From Candidatus Helarchaeota archaeon (GTDB taxonomy: Archaea; Asgardarchaeota; Lokiarchaeia; Helarchaeales; RDOG01): DNA of 64,000 nucleotides. Under the pieces are notes generated by a model. It made no database searches, was not told the origin of the DNA, and saw only the letters and a list, made by a program, of their open reading frames with translations. The position numbers were made by a program, and so were the translations under genes. Of this stretch, positions 9,129 to 18,883 are shown piece by piece. How positions within the stretch are numbered: the stretch's first letter is position 1; each line of letters begins with the position of its first letter. Location of the stretch: contig JAHPZH010000006.1 of assembly GCA_019058315.1 (NCBI GenBank), forward strand, positions 139,052-203,051, written 5' to 3'.

Positions 9129-10385
9129 TTAAAAATCGCCACTATTTTCCGTATTTTCATTTTTTAATAATTGATTAATTTCTATGACATTTAAATTAGC
9201 TGGTTTTTTTGTTAAATCAGCTATTCTTACCCCAATTAAATAATTTACTCCTTTATCAATTGATATATCAACTAATCGTTGTGTAATAAGACCATCAAAG
9301 ACAATAGCTTTTATTTTTTCACTGTAAGTGGGTAATTTATCCGCTATTTCAGAAACACTGACTTCATCAATGGGTTTGAATTCTTCATCGAATAATTTTG
9401 CACGTAATGTTTGTTGTATCGCCTTAGATTCATTTTTTAAAATTTCAGGTAAATCTGGAATTATAACCTGTTTTTGTTTCTCTTTTTCTCCTTTTTTATG
9501 ATGTTTTGACCTTTTTACCTTTTTTCCTTTTTCTTTTTGTTTTTCTAATTGGTGATCAAAGGCTTCCACGGGAATTTTATTTCTAAGAGCTTTAATTATT
9601 TCTTTCCTAGTTAATTCTTCAACTTCTTTTCCCATTGGGGCTCGAGCAATAAAATCAATATCACCTCGTTGTTTAAGCTCTTTTACAATCAATTCTCCAC
9701 CCCTATCACCATCAACAAACGCAATAATTGTCTTTTTTTGAGTTAAATCCACAATAGTTTGCGGGATGTTTGTACCTTCTACAGCAATTATATTTTTATA
9801 TCCATATTTTAATAGATTTAAAACATCTGCACGTCCTTCTACCACAATTAAAGTTTCAGCTTGATCTATTTCTGGACCAGCTGGTAGATCTTCAGAACCA
9901 TATTTTTGAATTTCTTCTATTCTAACAGACTTTATAACTTCATCTGAAATTTCCTGACTTTCAGGAACTACTTTTTCTTCCCAAGTTTTTAATAATTCTG
10001 CTGCTCTAGCAATAACCATCTCTCTTTTCGACTTTCTTATATCTTCAAGCTTGTTAATACTTATCGTAGCTGAACAAGGACCAACTCTATCGACTGCTTC
10101 TAAACCTGCAGCTAGAATAGAAGTCTCTACTTTATTTAAACTGGATGGAATAATAATTGTTCCAGTTGACTTGCCTCCTTCTGATGTAACTTCGACTTGA
10201 ATTCTACCAATCCTACCAGTTTTTTGGAGTTCTCTTAAATCTAAATCATCACCCAATAAACCTTCAGTTTGTCCAAAAATTGCACCTACTATATCGGGTT
10301 TCTCTACAATTCCTTCAATTTCCACATCTGCTTTAATGATATATTTTGTAGTACTTATTTCATCACGAGTTTGAATTTTAACCAC
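9129..10385 (-). CDS. dnaG: DnaG-type primase, archaeal short form
   Basis: This 418-residue protein has the archaeal DnaG layout. An N-terminal conserved region is followed by a Toprim domain with the catalytic glutamate in LIVVEGRADVLNLLK (Glu183) and the acidic DGDRGG motif (residues 225-230). In archaea this protein is found with the RNA exosome as well as showing primase activity. Residues about 280-306 form a lysine-rich, probably disordered insertion. There is no zinc-binding or helicase-interaction domain, as expected for archaea. The start is GTG. Confidence 0.94.
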   Translation of the reverse strand: MVKIQTRDEISTTKYIIKADVEIEGIVEKPDIVGAIFGQTEGLLGDDLDLRELQKTGRIGRIQVEVTSEGGKSTGTIIIPSSLNKVETSILAAGLEAVDRVGPCSATISINKLEDIRKSKREMVIARAAELLKTWEEKVVPESQEISDEVIKSVRIEEIQKYGSEDLPAGPEIDQAETLIVVEGRADVLNLLKYGYKNIIAVEGTNIPQTIVDLTQKKTIIAFVDGDRGGELIVKELKQRGDIDFIARAPMGKEVEELTRKEIIKALRNKIPVEAFDHQLEKQKEKGKKVKRSKHHKKGEKEKQKQVIIPDLPEILKNESKAIQQTLRAKLFDEEFKPIDEVSVSEIADKLPTYSEKIKAIVFDGLITQRLVDISIDKGVNYLIGVRIADLTKKPANLNVIEINQLLKNENTENSGDF

Positions 10386-10727
10386 CTACTATGTTATTTA
10401 ATTTGTAAATTAATTTTAAACGTAAAGTTAATACGCTAAATAAAATAATCAAAAATAGAAATGTTCCTATAAATTATACTAATTAAAGTAAAACTCACTT
10501 TAATTAGTTCCCTCAAACATAAACTTCTTTTTTTTTGGATTTTATTTGATAAATTCCTTACTTGATTATGAATTTTAATTATATTTTCAAGCTTTATTTT
10601 CAAGTTTAAGTGAAGAGTGATAATAATTAAGGTGACAAATCTATTATTGAATTATTTTGAATATTAAATGATTATTATTCAAATATTAAATTAACAACTT
10701 ATGCTTTTATATATTACTTATTTTTAC
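10386..10727. other. AT-rich gap upstream of dnaG and left of the TnpB element
   Basis: I see no gene here. The stretch should include the leftward dnaG promoter next to 10386. Its right edge is the TTAC tetranucleotide at 10724-10727 that I take as the IS insertion target. Confidence 0.35.
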
Positions 10728-10746
10728 CTAAAAAATTGCAGAATAA

Positions 10747-10764
10747 CCCCGTCTTCAGACGGGG
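10747..10764. repeat. Left-end hairpin of the TnpB element
   Basis: A perfect 7-bp stem (CCCCGTC / GACGGGG) encloses the loop TTCA. It is a GC-rich island in an AT-rich region, 87 bp before the tnpB start, as expected for an IS200/IS605 left end. Confidence 0.75.
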
Positions 10765-10851
10765 GACGAATGCAATAACAATATAGTATTTTTTTTCAAT
10801 TATCAAGAAGTCTCTAGAGGTTTAAATAGAATACTTAAAATAGCATAGCTG

Positions 10852-12123
10852 ATGAAGTTATATAGGGCAGTTAAGGTTAGGTTGTATCCCAATAGAGAAG
10901 AGAGAGCATTGTTAGATCAAAACTTTGGATGCTGTCGGTTCATCTATAATAAGATGTTAGAGGAGAGGATTAAAGTGTATAAGGAGTTAAAGGATGACAA
11001 AGAGGCTCTTTATGGCTATAAGTATAAAACAGAGAGGGAGTATAAAGGGCAGTTTCCGTTTTTAAAGGAGGTTGATGCAAAGGCACTACAATCAGAGTGG
11101 AGACATCTAAAATCTGCTTATAATGGGTTTTTTAGGAATATTAAGAAGGGGATAAGGAAAGGATTTCCGAGATTTAAGTCTAAGAGGTCTAAGCAGTCCT
11201 ACACCACGTTTAATATTAATAACAACTGTAAGCTAGATTTTAGAAACATGAGATTAAAACTGCCCAAGATAAAGACATGGATACGATATCGCGATAATCG
11301 TATGTTTCATGAGTAAATACATCACATAACGGTCTCGAAAAATAGGTCTGGAAATTATTTCGCCTCCATTTTGATAGAGACCGAACATACCATTCTCCCA
11401 AAACAGGTTATAAGAGAGAAGAATATTATCGGCTTTGACATGAGTGCTTCTAATTTTCTGATAGCCAAAGAGGTAGAACTCTCAAGTCCCCGATGGTATA
11501 GAACTGAAGAGGGTAAGTTGAAAAAACTACACCGAGCGTTGAGTAGAAAGAAAAAGGGAAGTAGTAATCGTAACAAAGTAAGGGTGAAACTAGCCCGCCT
11601 ATATGAGAAGATAGGAAACCGTAAACTGGATTGGGTACATAAGCTAACGTTTTGTATGAGTCAGCATTTTGAGGGAATAATATTAGAAAACTTGAACATT
11701 AAAGGAATACAACAGTTCAATTCGGGTGTATCTAAATCGGTCACACTTGATTTTTCTTGGAATCAATTCATACACATTCTAAAATATAAGATGGAAGATA
11801 GAGGAGGGCATCTTGTATTAGTAGATCGTTATTTTCCAAGTTCCAAACTTTGTTCTAAATGCGGTTTCAAAAGCAAAGATGTAAAACTGACCGATAGAGT
11901 TTGGACATGTCCTAAGTGTTCTGCTCACCACGATAGAGATATTAATGCCTCTATCAACATTAAAAAAGAAGGATTAAACTGCCTCAAAAATAATCATATC
12001 AAAATCATTAATGATGATGATGCCGCAGGAACTGCGGTCGATGCGTTTGGAGAGGACATTAGACTGATGCTGTATCAGCAGTCTTCGGTGAATTACGAAT
12101 CCCCTCCCTTTAGGGCGGGGTAG
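10852..12123 (+). pseudogene. tnpB: tnpB interrupted by one in-frame stop codon
   Basis: The frame encodes a 423-codon RNA-guided nuclease of the TnpB family broken only by TAA at 11314-11316 (codon 155); reading continues in the same frame on both sides. Upstream are the helix-turn-helix-like start (KVRLYPNREERALLDQNFG) and FPRFKSKRSKQSYTTFN. Downstream are the RuvC motifs GFDMSAS (Asp196), IILENLNIKG (Glu279) and DRDINAS (Asp363), and a zinc ribbon (Cys334, Cys337, Cys353, Cys356). The second half lacks a good start, so the gene is probably a fresh pseudogene, unless the stop is read through or is an assembly error. The final stop lies just past the right-end hairpin. Confidence 0.85.
12101..12120. 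repeat. Right-end hairpin of the TnpB element
   Basis: CCCC-T-CCC and GGG-C-GGGG pair across a TTTA loop with one internal mismatch. The hairpin overlaps the last codons of tnpB and should form the 3' scaffold of the TnpB guide RNA. TCAA at 12125-12128 follows. Confidence 0.7.
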
Positions 12124-12167
12124 TTCAATAAAAGAGTTTTGAATAAAAAAAGGGATTTTCTTTTTTA

Positions 12168-12710
12168 TTACTTTTTAGATGGCTCAAGAAATCGAGTTGA
12201 AATTTTAATTTCCTTTTCCAAGTCTCTCAACGGAAGCCAATTAACAACCTTAAAAACTTCAGTAAATATAGATGAAGCTCGTCGAGGCTCATTTATTACA
12301 CCATCTATTGGTTTTATCTTATTTCTAATAAAATTATTTAATTCGTTTGGTGTTTTACATGTAATTTGAACCAAAATATCAAAATTGCCATATGCAGAAC
12401 CTACGACTTGTATTTCTTCATATTCTGCTAATTTATTTGCTACTTCACGTAATTTTTCAGGTCTTGTGTTAATGCCTACCCAAGCAACTATATTTAATCC
12501 CAGTTTTTCAGGATCCAACAAAGCAGAAAAAGCTTTGATAATTTTATTCTTTATAAGCCGTTTAACTCTATTATGGACAGTACTAGGGGCAATTTTTAAT
12601 CGTTTTCCAATCTCATGATAAGGAATTTTGCAGTTACTTTGTAAAAAAAATAATATTTTTCTATCAATATCGTCTAATTTAACAGCTTTTTCTGACAACT
12701 TCTTTCCCAT
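12168..12710 (-). CDS. Lrp/AsnC family transcriptional regulator
   Basis: This 180-residue protein starts with a winged helix-turn-helix (LDDIDRKILFFLQ, PYHEIGKRLKIAPSTVHNRV, about residues 12-55) and continues with the RAM/AsnC ligand domain (residues about 65-150). It is convergent with tnpB, 45 bp away, so the element inserted just beyond its 3' end. A gap of 183 bp separates it from the next leftward gene. Lrp-type proteins respond to amino acids; the ligand cannot be deduced. Confidence 0.9.
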   Translation of the reverse strand: MGKKLSEKAVKLDDIDRKILFFLQSNCKIPYHEIGKRLKIAPSTVHNRVKRLIKNKIIKAFSALLDPEKLGLNIVAWVGINTRPEKLREVANKLAEYEEIQVVGSAYGNFDILVQITCKTPNELNNFIRNKIKPIDGVINEPRRASSIFTEVFKVVNWLPLRDLEKEIKISTRFLEPSKK

Positions 12711-12893
12711 TTAGAATTGAATATTATTCAATTGAATATTACTCAAATTTTATAAATTTAAATTTAATTTGTATTAAGAGGAAACTATGGAAAAATAGAA
12801 GAAAATAGGAATTTATACTAATTGAGTCTGAAAAAATGGAAGAAACTTTAATAAATTTGTGATTATTGAAATTAATTTTTTATTAAAAATTTA

Positions 12894-13562
12894 TCATTTA
12901 AGAACTTGAATTAATTGTGCGTATAAATTCTGGATATTCTGATTGATTGTGCCTTGAATCATTTGGATATTTTGATCAACTTTGAATTTGAAATTCTCTC
13001 CTGTGGATGTCTCGATTTGGACAATGCCAGCACTTGTTCTTGAAATAAATGCATCTGGAAATTCGTGAAGAATACTTATTAAAAATATTCCTGCTAATGC
13101 TTCATCTTTAATGTTTAATGTCGTGGTTGTTGATACTTGTCCTTGAGGTTGTGCTTGAGCTTGTCCAGCTTCTTGAAATTCAACTATATGTGTAGATGTG
13201 CTGTGTGGTATAACATTTATAGAATCCATCATTGCAAGGAAATTTTGATGATTCTGCATCATTTCAGCATCTGTTCCGGCATCTATTGTGCGTTCATCCA
13301 TTATGATTATATTACCTATATTTTGACCTAAAACTTCTCCATCAACCTTATATCCTTTTGTCGTAAATTTTTCAGTTACCTTGTCTGGTTGTTTTCTAGT
13401 CTTCATGGTAACGGAGTTACCCATCCATACCCACATAGTCTGATGATATTCAGATATCAAAACTACTGCTCTTCTATGGTCTTTTATATATTTTTGTTCA
13501 AATCGTAAATCTCTGATCATCCCCATTCCTCCAAACTCACACATTACCATTAAATTACTCAT
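12894..13562 (-). CDS. Probable gelsolin-like domain protein
   Basis: This 222-residue soluble protein has no standard annotation that I recognise. Residues about 28-78 read like a gelsolin/ADF-H-type repeat: RRAVVLISEYHQTMWVWMG resembles the vyvld...iyvWvG core, followed by a helix with basic residues and a GYKVDGEVLG strand. A Gln/Ala-rich linker (about 152-162) joins this to a C-terminal region ending in Gln-rich amphipathic helices. Gelsolin-like proteins that regulate actin are known in Asgard archaea. The gene is divergent from ppsA, 164 bp away. Domain assignment is by eye. Confidence 0.5.
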   Translation of the reverse strand: MSNLMVMCEFGGMGMIRDLRFEQKYIKDHRRAVVLISEYHQTMWVWMGNSVTMKTRKQPDKVTEKFTTKGYKVDGEVLGQNIGNIIIMDERTIDAGTDAEMMQNHQNFLAMMDSINVIPHSTSTHIVEFQEAGQAQAQPQGQVSTTTTLNIKDEALAGIFLISILHEFPDAFISRTSAGIVQIETSTGENFKFKVDQNIQMIQGTINQNIQNLYAQLIQVLK

Positions 13563-13726
13563 TTAATATCCTTCCGATAATGAAAATTATCAAATTTATT
13601 ATTATTATTTTTTTATAATCTAATTTTTAAACCAAATATACTTAAAAACATTTGATTTAAATACTTTTAAAAATAAATCGATAAAATTTTTGTTGTAGAA
13701 AACCCAATAAATTGGAGTGAAAAAAA

Positions 13727-16357
13727 ATGGAACAAGGAAAGGATAAATCACAAAAATTCATCTTATGGTTTGACGAAACTGGAATTGAAGATGTGCCGCT
13801 AGTCGGAGGAAAAAATGCAAGTCTAGGTGAAATGATACAAAAAACTGGAGTTCCCGTGCCCTATGGTTTTTCACTTACTGCTTATGCATATAGACATTTT
13901 ATTAAAGCTAATAATTTAGAGAGTTTTTTAAAAGAGACTTTAGAAGGGTTAAAACCTGGGGATACGAAGAGCTTGGCTGAAAGAGGGGCAAAAATTCGGA
14001 GAAAGATTAGGGAAAGCGAACTTCCTAAGGATTTGGAGGATGCATTAAGAAAAGCTTATAAAGAATTAGGTGAAAAAATTAACGATCCGCAGCCCGATTG
14101 TGCCGTTAGGAGTTCTGCAACTGCTGAAGATCTCCCGGATGCAAGTTTTGCTGGTCAGCAAGAGACTTTTTTACATGTAAAAGGAATTGATAACATTCTA
14201 AAGTCAACTTTAAACTGCATAGCCTCCTTGTTTACTGATCGTGCCATTCATTATAGAATGGATAAAGGATTTGACCATTTTTCCATAGCCCTTAGTGTTG
14301 GAGTTCAAATTATGGCTAGAAGTGATATTGGTGCAGCAGGAGTTATTTTTTCTATCGATACAGAAAGTGGCTTTGAAAACGTTGTATATATAACCGGCAG
14401 CTGGGGTCTTGGCGAATATGTTGTTCAAGGTAAGGTAAACCCTGATCAATACTACGTATTTAAACCGACATTAGGAATTATAAGTAAAAAAGCAGGTTAT
14501 AAAGATATTAAACTGGTATATGACGAATTTGAAGGTGTAGCGGAAAAAGATGTCCCTCGAGATAAACAATATCAAATCATTCTTAATGATGATCAAATTA
14601 AAGAATTGGCGAAATATTCAATAGAGATTGAAAAACATTATGGTCGCGCTATGGACATTGAATGGGCTCTCGATGGAGTGACAAATAAATTGTTTATTTT
14701 ACAAGCTCGACCTGAAACAGTACATTCGATCACATCAAAAAATATTCTAGAATTCTATAAATCAAATCTTACCGATGAAGAAAAGCAAGCTAGATTGATT
14801 ATAACAGGAGAACCTGTAGGAAGAAAGATTGGTGCAGGAATTGCTAATGTAGTTGGAGATATAAGGGAAATTCACACATTTAAAGAAGGAGAAATTTTAG
14901 TAACTGAAATGACAGATCCCGATTGGGAACCTATCATGAAAAAATCTGCTGCGATCATTACAGATCGAGGTGGAAGAACTTGTCATGCTGCTATTGTTTC
15001 TAGAGAACTAGGTATTCCATGTATTATAGGAACAGGTAATGCCTCCCACATTTTAAAAGATGGTGATGAAATTACTGTAGATTGTAGTGAGGGTATTGGT
15101 AATATATTTCGAGGAATCATTTCTTATGAAATTGAAAAGATTGATATCGAAAAAGTACCAAAAACTAAAACTCAAATTCTTATGAATGTAGGTATCCCAG
15201 AACAAGCATTCGAACAAGGTAAATTACCAGCAGATGGTGTCGGATTAGCTCGTCTAGAATTTATAATTAATAGCCATATCACAATTCATCCGTTAGCGTT
15301 AATTCACTATAATAGCTTAAAAAAATATGTAGAAAAGAAAGAATATGAACCAGAACTAGATGAAACTATAGACAAACTTGCCTCTATTGAAGTTGAAGCG
15401 GTTAAGGAAGAACTTGATAAAAAGATAAATAGAGTTACTAAAATCAAAAAAGTTCTTAAGACAATTGATGAATTTACACCAGGTTATGAGAATAAAGCAG
15501 ATTTCTTTGTGGATAAACTTGCTGAGGGAGTTGCTCGAATTGCAGCCGCATTTTTCCCCAGAGAAATCATTGTTCGCCTCTCTGACTTCAAAACAAATGA
15601 ATATGCTAATCTTATTGGTGGTTTTATATATGAACCCCCTGAAGATAACCCGATGATTGGCTGGCGGGGAGCAAGTCGTTATTATGCTGAAGATTTTCTT
15701 CCTGCTTTTCGCTTAGAATGTAAGGCTTTAAAGAGAGTTAGAGATGATATGGGCTTAACGAATGTAAAAATAATGTTGCCGTTTACCAGAACACCGCAAG
15801 AAGGTAAAAAAGTCATTAAAATCATGAATGATGAAGGTCTTGTACAAGGGCAAAATCAGTTACAAATTTATGTTATGGCTGAAATACCTTCAAATATCAT
15901 ACTTGCAGACGAATTTTCGCAAATATTTGATGGTTTCAGCATTGGAAGTAACGATTTAACACAATTAACACTAGGTTTAGACCGTGATAGCGAGTTAGTC
16001 ATGCATATTTTTGATGAACGTGATCCTGCAGTAAAAAAGAGCTTGAAAAGTTTAATTGAAACTGCACATAGTTTTAATAGGAAAGTTGGAATTTGCGGAC
16101 AAGCCCCTTCTGATTGGCCATCAATTGCAGCGTTTTTAGTCGAATCCGGTATAGATAGTCTAAGTTTAAACCCCGATACTGTTGTTAAAACAAGAGCATT
16201 AGTTAGAGTTGTAGAATGGGCAAAAGAAAATAACAAAATTTATACAAATTTGAGTCTCGATGAAATAAAATCCATCGAAGGAATGACAGAAGGATTAGCA
16301 AAAACTGTTAAACAATTAATTGAAATCGAAAAGAAAGTAGATGAATCTAAAAAATAA
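13727..16357 (+). CDS. ppsA: Phosphoenolpyruvate synthase
   Basis: This 876-residue enzyme makes PEP from pyruvate and ATP for gluconeogenesis. The order is the N-terminal ATP-grasp pyruvate/PEP-binding domain (VPLVGGKNASLGEM, residues 23-36), the mobile phosphohistidine domain (DRGGRTCHAAIVSRE, His420), then a TIM-barrel with MAEIPSN and KVGICGQAPSDWPS, carrying the catalytic Cys. It is somewhat longer than usual, with a charged helical insertion around residues 530-580. GGAG at 13714-13717 is a good ribosome-binding site 9 bases before ATG. Confidence 0.94.
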   Translation: MEQGKDKSQKFILWFDETGIEDVPLVGGKNASLGEMIQKTGVPVPYGFSLTAYAYRHFIKANNLESFLKETLEGLKPGDTKSLAERGAKIRRKIRESELPKDLEDALRKAYKELGEKINDPQPDCAVRSSATAEDLPDASFAGQQETFLHVKGIDNILKSTLNCIASLFTDRAIHYRMDKGFDHFSIALSVGVQIMARSDIGAAGVIFSIDTESGFENVVYITGSWGLGEYVVQGKVNPDQYYVFKPTLGIISKKAGYKDIKLVYDEFEGVAEKDVPRDKQYQIILNDDQIKELAKYSIEIEKHYGRAMDIEWALDGVTNKLFILQARPETVHSITSKNILEFYKSNLTDEEKQARLIITGEPVGRKIGAGIANVVGDIREIHTFKEGEILVTEMTDPDWEPIMKKSAAIITDRGGRTCHAAIVSRELGIPCIIGTGNASHILKDGDEITVDCSEGIGNIFRGIISYEIEKIDIEKVPKTKTQILMNVGIPEQAFEQGKLPADGVGLARLEFIINSHITIHPLALIHYNSLKKYVEKKEYEPELDETIDKLASIEVEAVKEELDKKINRVTKIKKVLKTIDEFTPGYENKADFFVDKLAEGVARIAAAFFPREIIVRLSDFKTNEYANLIGGFIYEPPEDNPMIGWRGASRYYAEDFLPAFRLECKALKRVRDDMGLTNVKIMLPFTRTPQEGKKVIKIMNDEGLVQGQNQLQIYVMAEIPSNIILADEFSQIFDGFSIGSNDLTQLTLGLDRDSELVMHIFDERDPAVKKSLKSLIETAHSFNRKVGICGQAPSDWPSIAAFLVESGIDSLSLNPDTVVKTRALVRVVEWAKENNKIYTNLSLDEIKSIEGMTEGLAKTVKQLIEIEKKVDESKK

Positions 16358-16366
16358 AAATATTTC

Positions 16367-16374
16367 TTTTTTTT
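16367..16374 (+). terminator. T-tract after ppsA
   Basis: Eight consecutive T residues begin 10 bases after the ppsA stop. Oligo-T tracts terminate transcription in archaea without needing a hairpin. In this AT-rich DNA the call stays tentative. Confidence 0.35.
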
Positions 16375-16434
16375 AATTTCAATATATTAAATAAATTTAT
16401 TTTTTAACAAATAAACGATTAAAATTTATTTTTT

Positions 16435-16833
16435 TTATTCTGAACCACCAGATAATTCTAAAATAACATCATGTGTAAGACTACGCCATTTTATTATATG
16501 CTCTACAATTTGAAATTCTTTTCTCTCATCAAATGGATCATCTTGTTTAAGCCGTGTAATCGTGTTAAGCAACCGATTCATCTGTATCAAAATTGGCATG
16601 AGATTTTTTGTTATTTCATGGTTTGGAAGACTTGTAAATTGAATAAGTCTTTCCCTAGAATCAGCTAATGCGAAATATACCTTTCTAACTGGTTCATGTA
16701 AATGAATAATATTAAGAGCTTTATCTAATGGAGTAAGAATTTTCATTGCAAGCCGTAAATATTCGTTTCTTGAACCTTCTGGGTTATGCGAATTTGAATT
16801 AACATTGTTGTTTTTTAATTCTTCATTGTCCAT
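16435..16833 (-). CDS. Hypothetical all-helical protein
   Basis: I do not recognise this 132-residue protein. An Asn/Ser-rich, probably disordered N-terminus (1-25) is followed by about four amphipathic helices (residues 26-125), with no cysteines, no signal peptide and no membrane segment. It is convergent with ppsA and divergent from the L10e gene. Codon use and clear helices suggest a real gene. Confidence 0.55.
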   Translation of the reverse strand: MDNEELKNNNVNSNSHNPEGSRNEYLRLAMKILTPLDKALNIIHLHEPVRKVYFALADSRERLIQFTSLPNHEITKNLMPILIQMNRLLNTITRLKQDDPFDERKEFQIVEHIIKWRSLTHDVILELSGGSE

Positions 16834-17001
16834 TTGATAAATTCCTCTTTAGAATGATATTATCCCTCTCATATAAATATTAATTAATAGGAATTTGAAT
16901 CGGAAAACTAAAAAACATTGGATTTTTTTATCTTTATAACTTAATTAAGAATTCAATAAAATAAATTCTAATTAAAATATTCTTTTATTGAGGCTTGTAT
17001 A

Positions 17002-17559
17002 ATGCCAAAACGTCCATGGAAAAGTTACAGACCAGTATCTGGAAAACCTTATATTCCAAAATGGAAAAAAACTGGAAAAGGAAGAAGATATACCATAAAA
17101 CATATCCCTGAATCTAAAATCAGAATGTTTACTATTGGTAAAGAAGGTGATTATGATTATATTCTGACAATGTTCTCCCTTGAAACTGCACAAGTAAATC
17201 ATCTATCATTAGAAGCTGCCAGAATAGCTTCCAATAGGTATTTAAGAGAGAAAATCGGTCGGGACAACTATCTAATGAGAATTCTACCCTACCCTCATCA
17301 TGTTGTCAGGGAACATAAAATGATGGCATTTGCTGGAGCTGATCGCCTTCAAGACGGAATGCGGCGTGCTTTTGGAAAGCCGTTCGGAAGAGCCGCTAGA
17401 ATTAAAAAAAATCAGAAATTAATGATAATAAAAGTTCATAAAAATGACCTAGAAAATGCCAAGCATGCCATGAAAAGAGCTAAAATGAAATTTCCTATGC
17501 CTTGTAGAATTAGTATTGAAAAAATTAAACAAAAAAATGAAAAATCTGAAACCCAATAA
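17002..17559 (+). CDS. rpl10e: Large ribosomal subunit protein L10e (uL16 family)
   Basis: This 185-residue protein has the L10e N-terminus (PKRPWKSYRPVSGKPYIPK) and conserved GADRLQDGMRRAFGKPFG, near residue 112, that binds near the peptidyl-transferase centre. A basic C-terminal tail is present. The start is the first ATG. It stands alone between two leftward genes, with the dCMP deaminase convergent 36 bp away. Confidence 0.96.
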   Translation: MPKRPWKSYRPVSGKPYIPKWKKTGKGRRYTIKHIPESKIRMFTIGKEGDYDYILTMFSLETAQVNHLSLEAARIASNRYLREKIGRDNYLMRILPYPHHVVREHKMMAFAGADRLQDGMRRAFGKPFGRAARIKKNQKLMIIKVHKNDLENAKHAMKRAKMKFPMPCRISIEKIKQKNEKSETQ

Positions 17560-17595
17560 AAATTTATAACTATTTTTTATCGATTTAGGTAATAC

Positions 17596-18066
17596 CTAAG
17601 GTTTTAATTTCTCGATTTCAATAAGATTTTTTTTAATAGCCTCATTTAACAAGCTATCTCTTAATTTGTCTTCGTATTCTTCTTTATATATTATTTTTTT
17701 AATACCCGCATTCAAAATTAATTTTAAACAATGTGCACAAGGCGATAAATTACAATAAATTACAGCTCCTTCTATACGAGTACCATTCTTCGCTGCTTGG
17801 ACTATCGCATTAGCTTCTGCATGAGCACCTCGACAAAAACCCGTATTTGACTGGAGATTATTCAATGATTCTTTGTGTTTTTCAACATTACATCCGACTT
17901 CTTTATCGCAACAATGTGCTAAGCCTCGAGGAGGACCATTATATCCAGTAGATAATATAGTTTTATCTCTAATAATCACAGCCCCAACTTTATAACGGAC
18001 ACATTTAGACCGTTCAGAAATAACATCGATTATTTTAAAAACCCATTTATCAAATTCGGAAGACAA
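17596..18066 (-). CDS. Deoxycytidylate (dCMP) deaminase family
   Basis: This 156-residue zinc deaminase contains GAHAEANAI (about residue 81) with the metal-binding His and the catalytic Glu, and LSPCAHCLKLI (about residue 107) with the two zinc cysteines. YNGPPRGLAHCC is the substrate-loop signature of ComEB/dCMP deaminases and separates it from cytidine or tRNA deaminases. It converts dCMP to dUMP for thymidylate synthesis. Confidence 0.9.
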   Translation of the reverse strand: MSSEFDKWVFKIIDVISERSKCVRYKVGAVIIRDKTILSTGYNGPPRGLAHCCDKEVGCNVEKHKESLNNLQSNTGFCRGAHAEANAIVQAAKNGTRIEGAVIYCNLSPCAHCLKLILNAGIKKIIYKEEYEDKLRDSLLNEAIKKNLIEIEKLKP

Positions 18067-18256
18067 TTAAGCCGCCTCTAGTTATGGAGTCTTATTTTAT
18101 TACGTAATTAAAAAATTAATAATTGAAATTAATATCCAATTCTCATTTCGAATAAAAATTTTATTTCAATGATATGTAATAATTAATTTATTAGAAATTT
18201 TTTAAAATAATTTATTTTTATTTATTTAAAATCAACAATTCACTTTAAGAGTTACA

Positions 18257-18883
18257 ATGTCAAAGAAACAGAAAAAAATAAAATATGACTTTGAATGTCA
18301 ACGTTGCGGAAAATGTTGTTCACTTTATTGTATTCCATGTACTAATAACGATATTCATCGAATTCTGAATTTCTTAAAACTTCCTCCTGAAAGAGCCTCA
18401 GATTTTTTTGAATTGGTCGAACCAGATGAGGAAATTCTTGAATCATACGAAGATGTTCCCAAAATTCTTGTAGAAGATATCGGTTCTGAAAATTTGGTAC
18501 TTGTAATTAAATCTGATATTGTTGAAGAATATTGTTATTTTTATGATGATGAAAAAAAATGCACAATTTACCCTGTTCGACCATTAGTTTGTCGTTTTTT
18601 TCCATTTGTTTACGAATATGAGGAAGATTCAGAAGCTGATCTCATTGATAATCAACAAGATATCTCATTTTCAGTTTATGAAGATAGTAATTATTGTAAA
18701 GGTATAGGTCAAGGAAAAGAGTTTGATATTAATAAATTAAAAGAAGTCACAGTTCAGACCATAAAAGAGGATATGGAATTTGAAAAAAAAGTAAAGATCT
18801 GGAATGTTAAAGTCATTTTTAATCAAATTAAAAATTGTGAAGAAAGGGATTTTCTAAATTATATTTTAAATAAAGGAGATTAA
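18257..18883 (+). CDS. YkgJ family metal-cluster-binding protein
   Basis: This 208-residue protein begins with a cysteine cluster CQRCGKCCSLYCIPC (about residues 15-29) and continues with CTIYPVRPLVCRFFPF (about residues 99-114), the two halves of the YkgJ/CxxCxxCC zinc- or iron-chelating family. The family has no settled function; members are found near modification enzymes. Its last 4 bases overlap the convergent TrmJ gene. A second, diverged copy lies at 35456-36070. Confidence 0.82.
   Translation: MSKKQKKIKYDFECQRCGKCCSLYCIPCTNNDIHRILNFLKLPPERASDFFELVEPDEEILESYEDVPKILVEDIGSENLVLVIKSDIVEEYCYFYDDEKKCTIYPVRPLVCRFFPFVYEYEEDSEADLIDNQQDISFSVYEDSNYCKGIGQGKEFDINKLKEVTVQTIKEDMEFEKKVKIWNVKVIFNQIKNCEERDFLNYILNKGD

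Larger units (their letters stand above)
10728..12128 (+). mobile_element. TnpB-only IS200/IS605-type element
   Basis: The element carries a single rightward tnpB and no tnpA. Subterminal hairpins lie at 10747-10764 (left) and 12101-12120 (right), as in IS200/IS605 elements, which lack terminal inverted repeats. TTAC at 10724-10727 and TCAA at 12125-12128 match the cleavage tetranucleotides known for IS608-type elements; I use them as provisional ends. Without TnpA it could only move in trans. The 3' part of tnpB plus the right hairpin is where the guide (omega/re) RNA of TnpB systems is normally encoded, with the guide read from the flank after 12128. Confidence 0.65.

Noticed and set aside
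11371-12123. Second half of tnpB as an independent gene
   Set aside because: It is in the same frame as the first half, starts at a TTG without ribosome-binding site, and the intervening codons read through as normal TnpB sequence apart from the single TAA.
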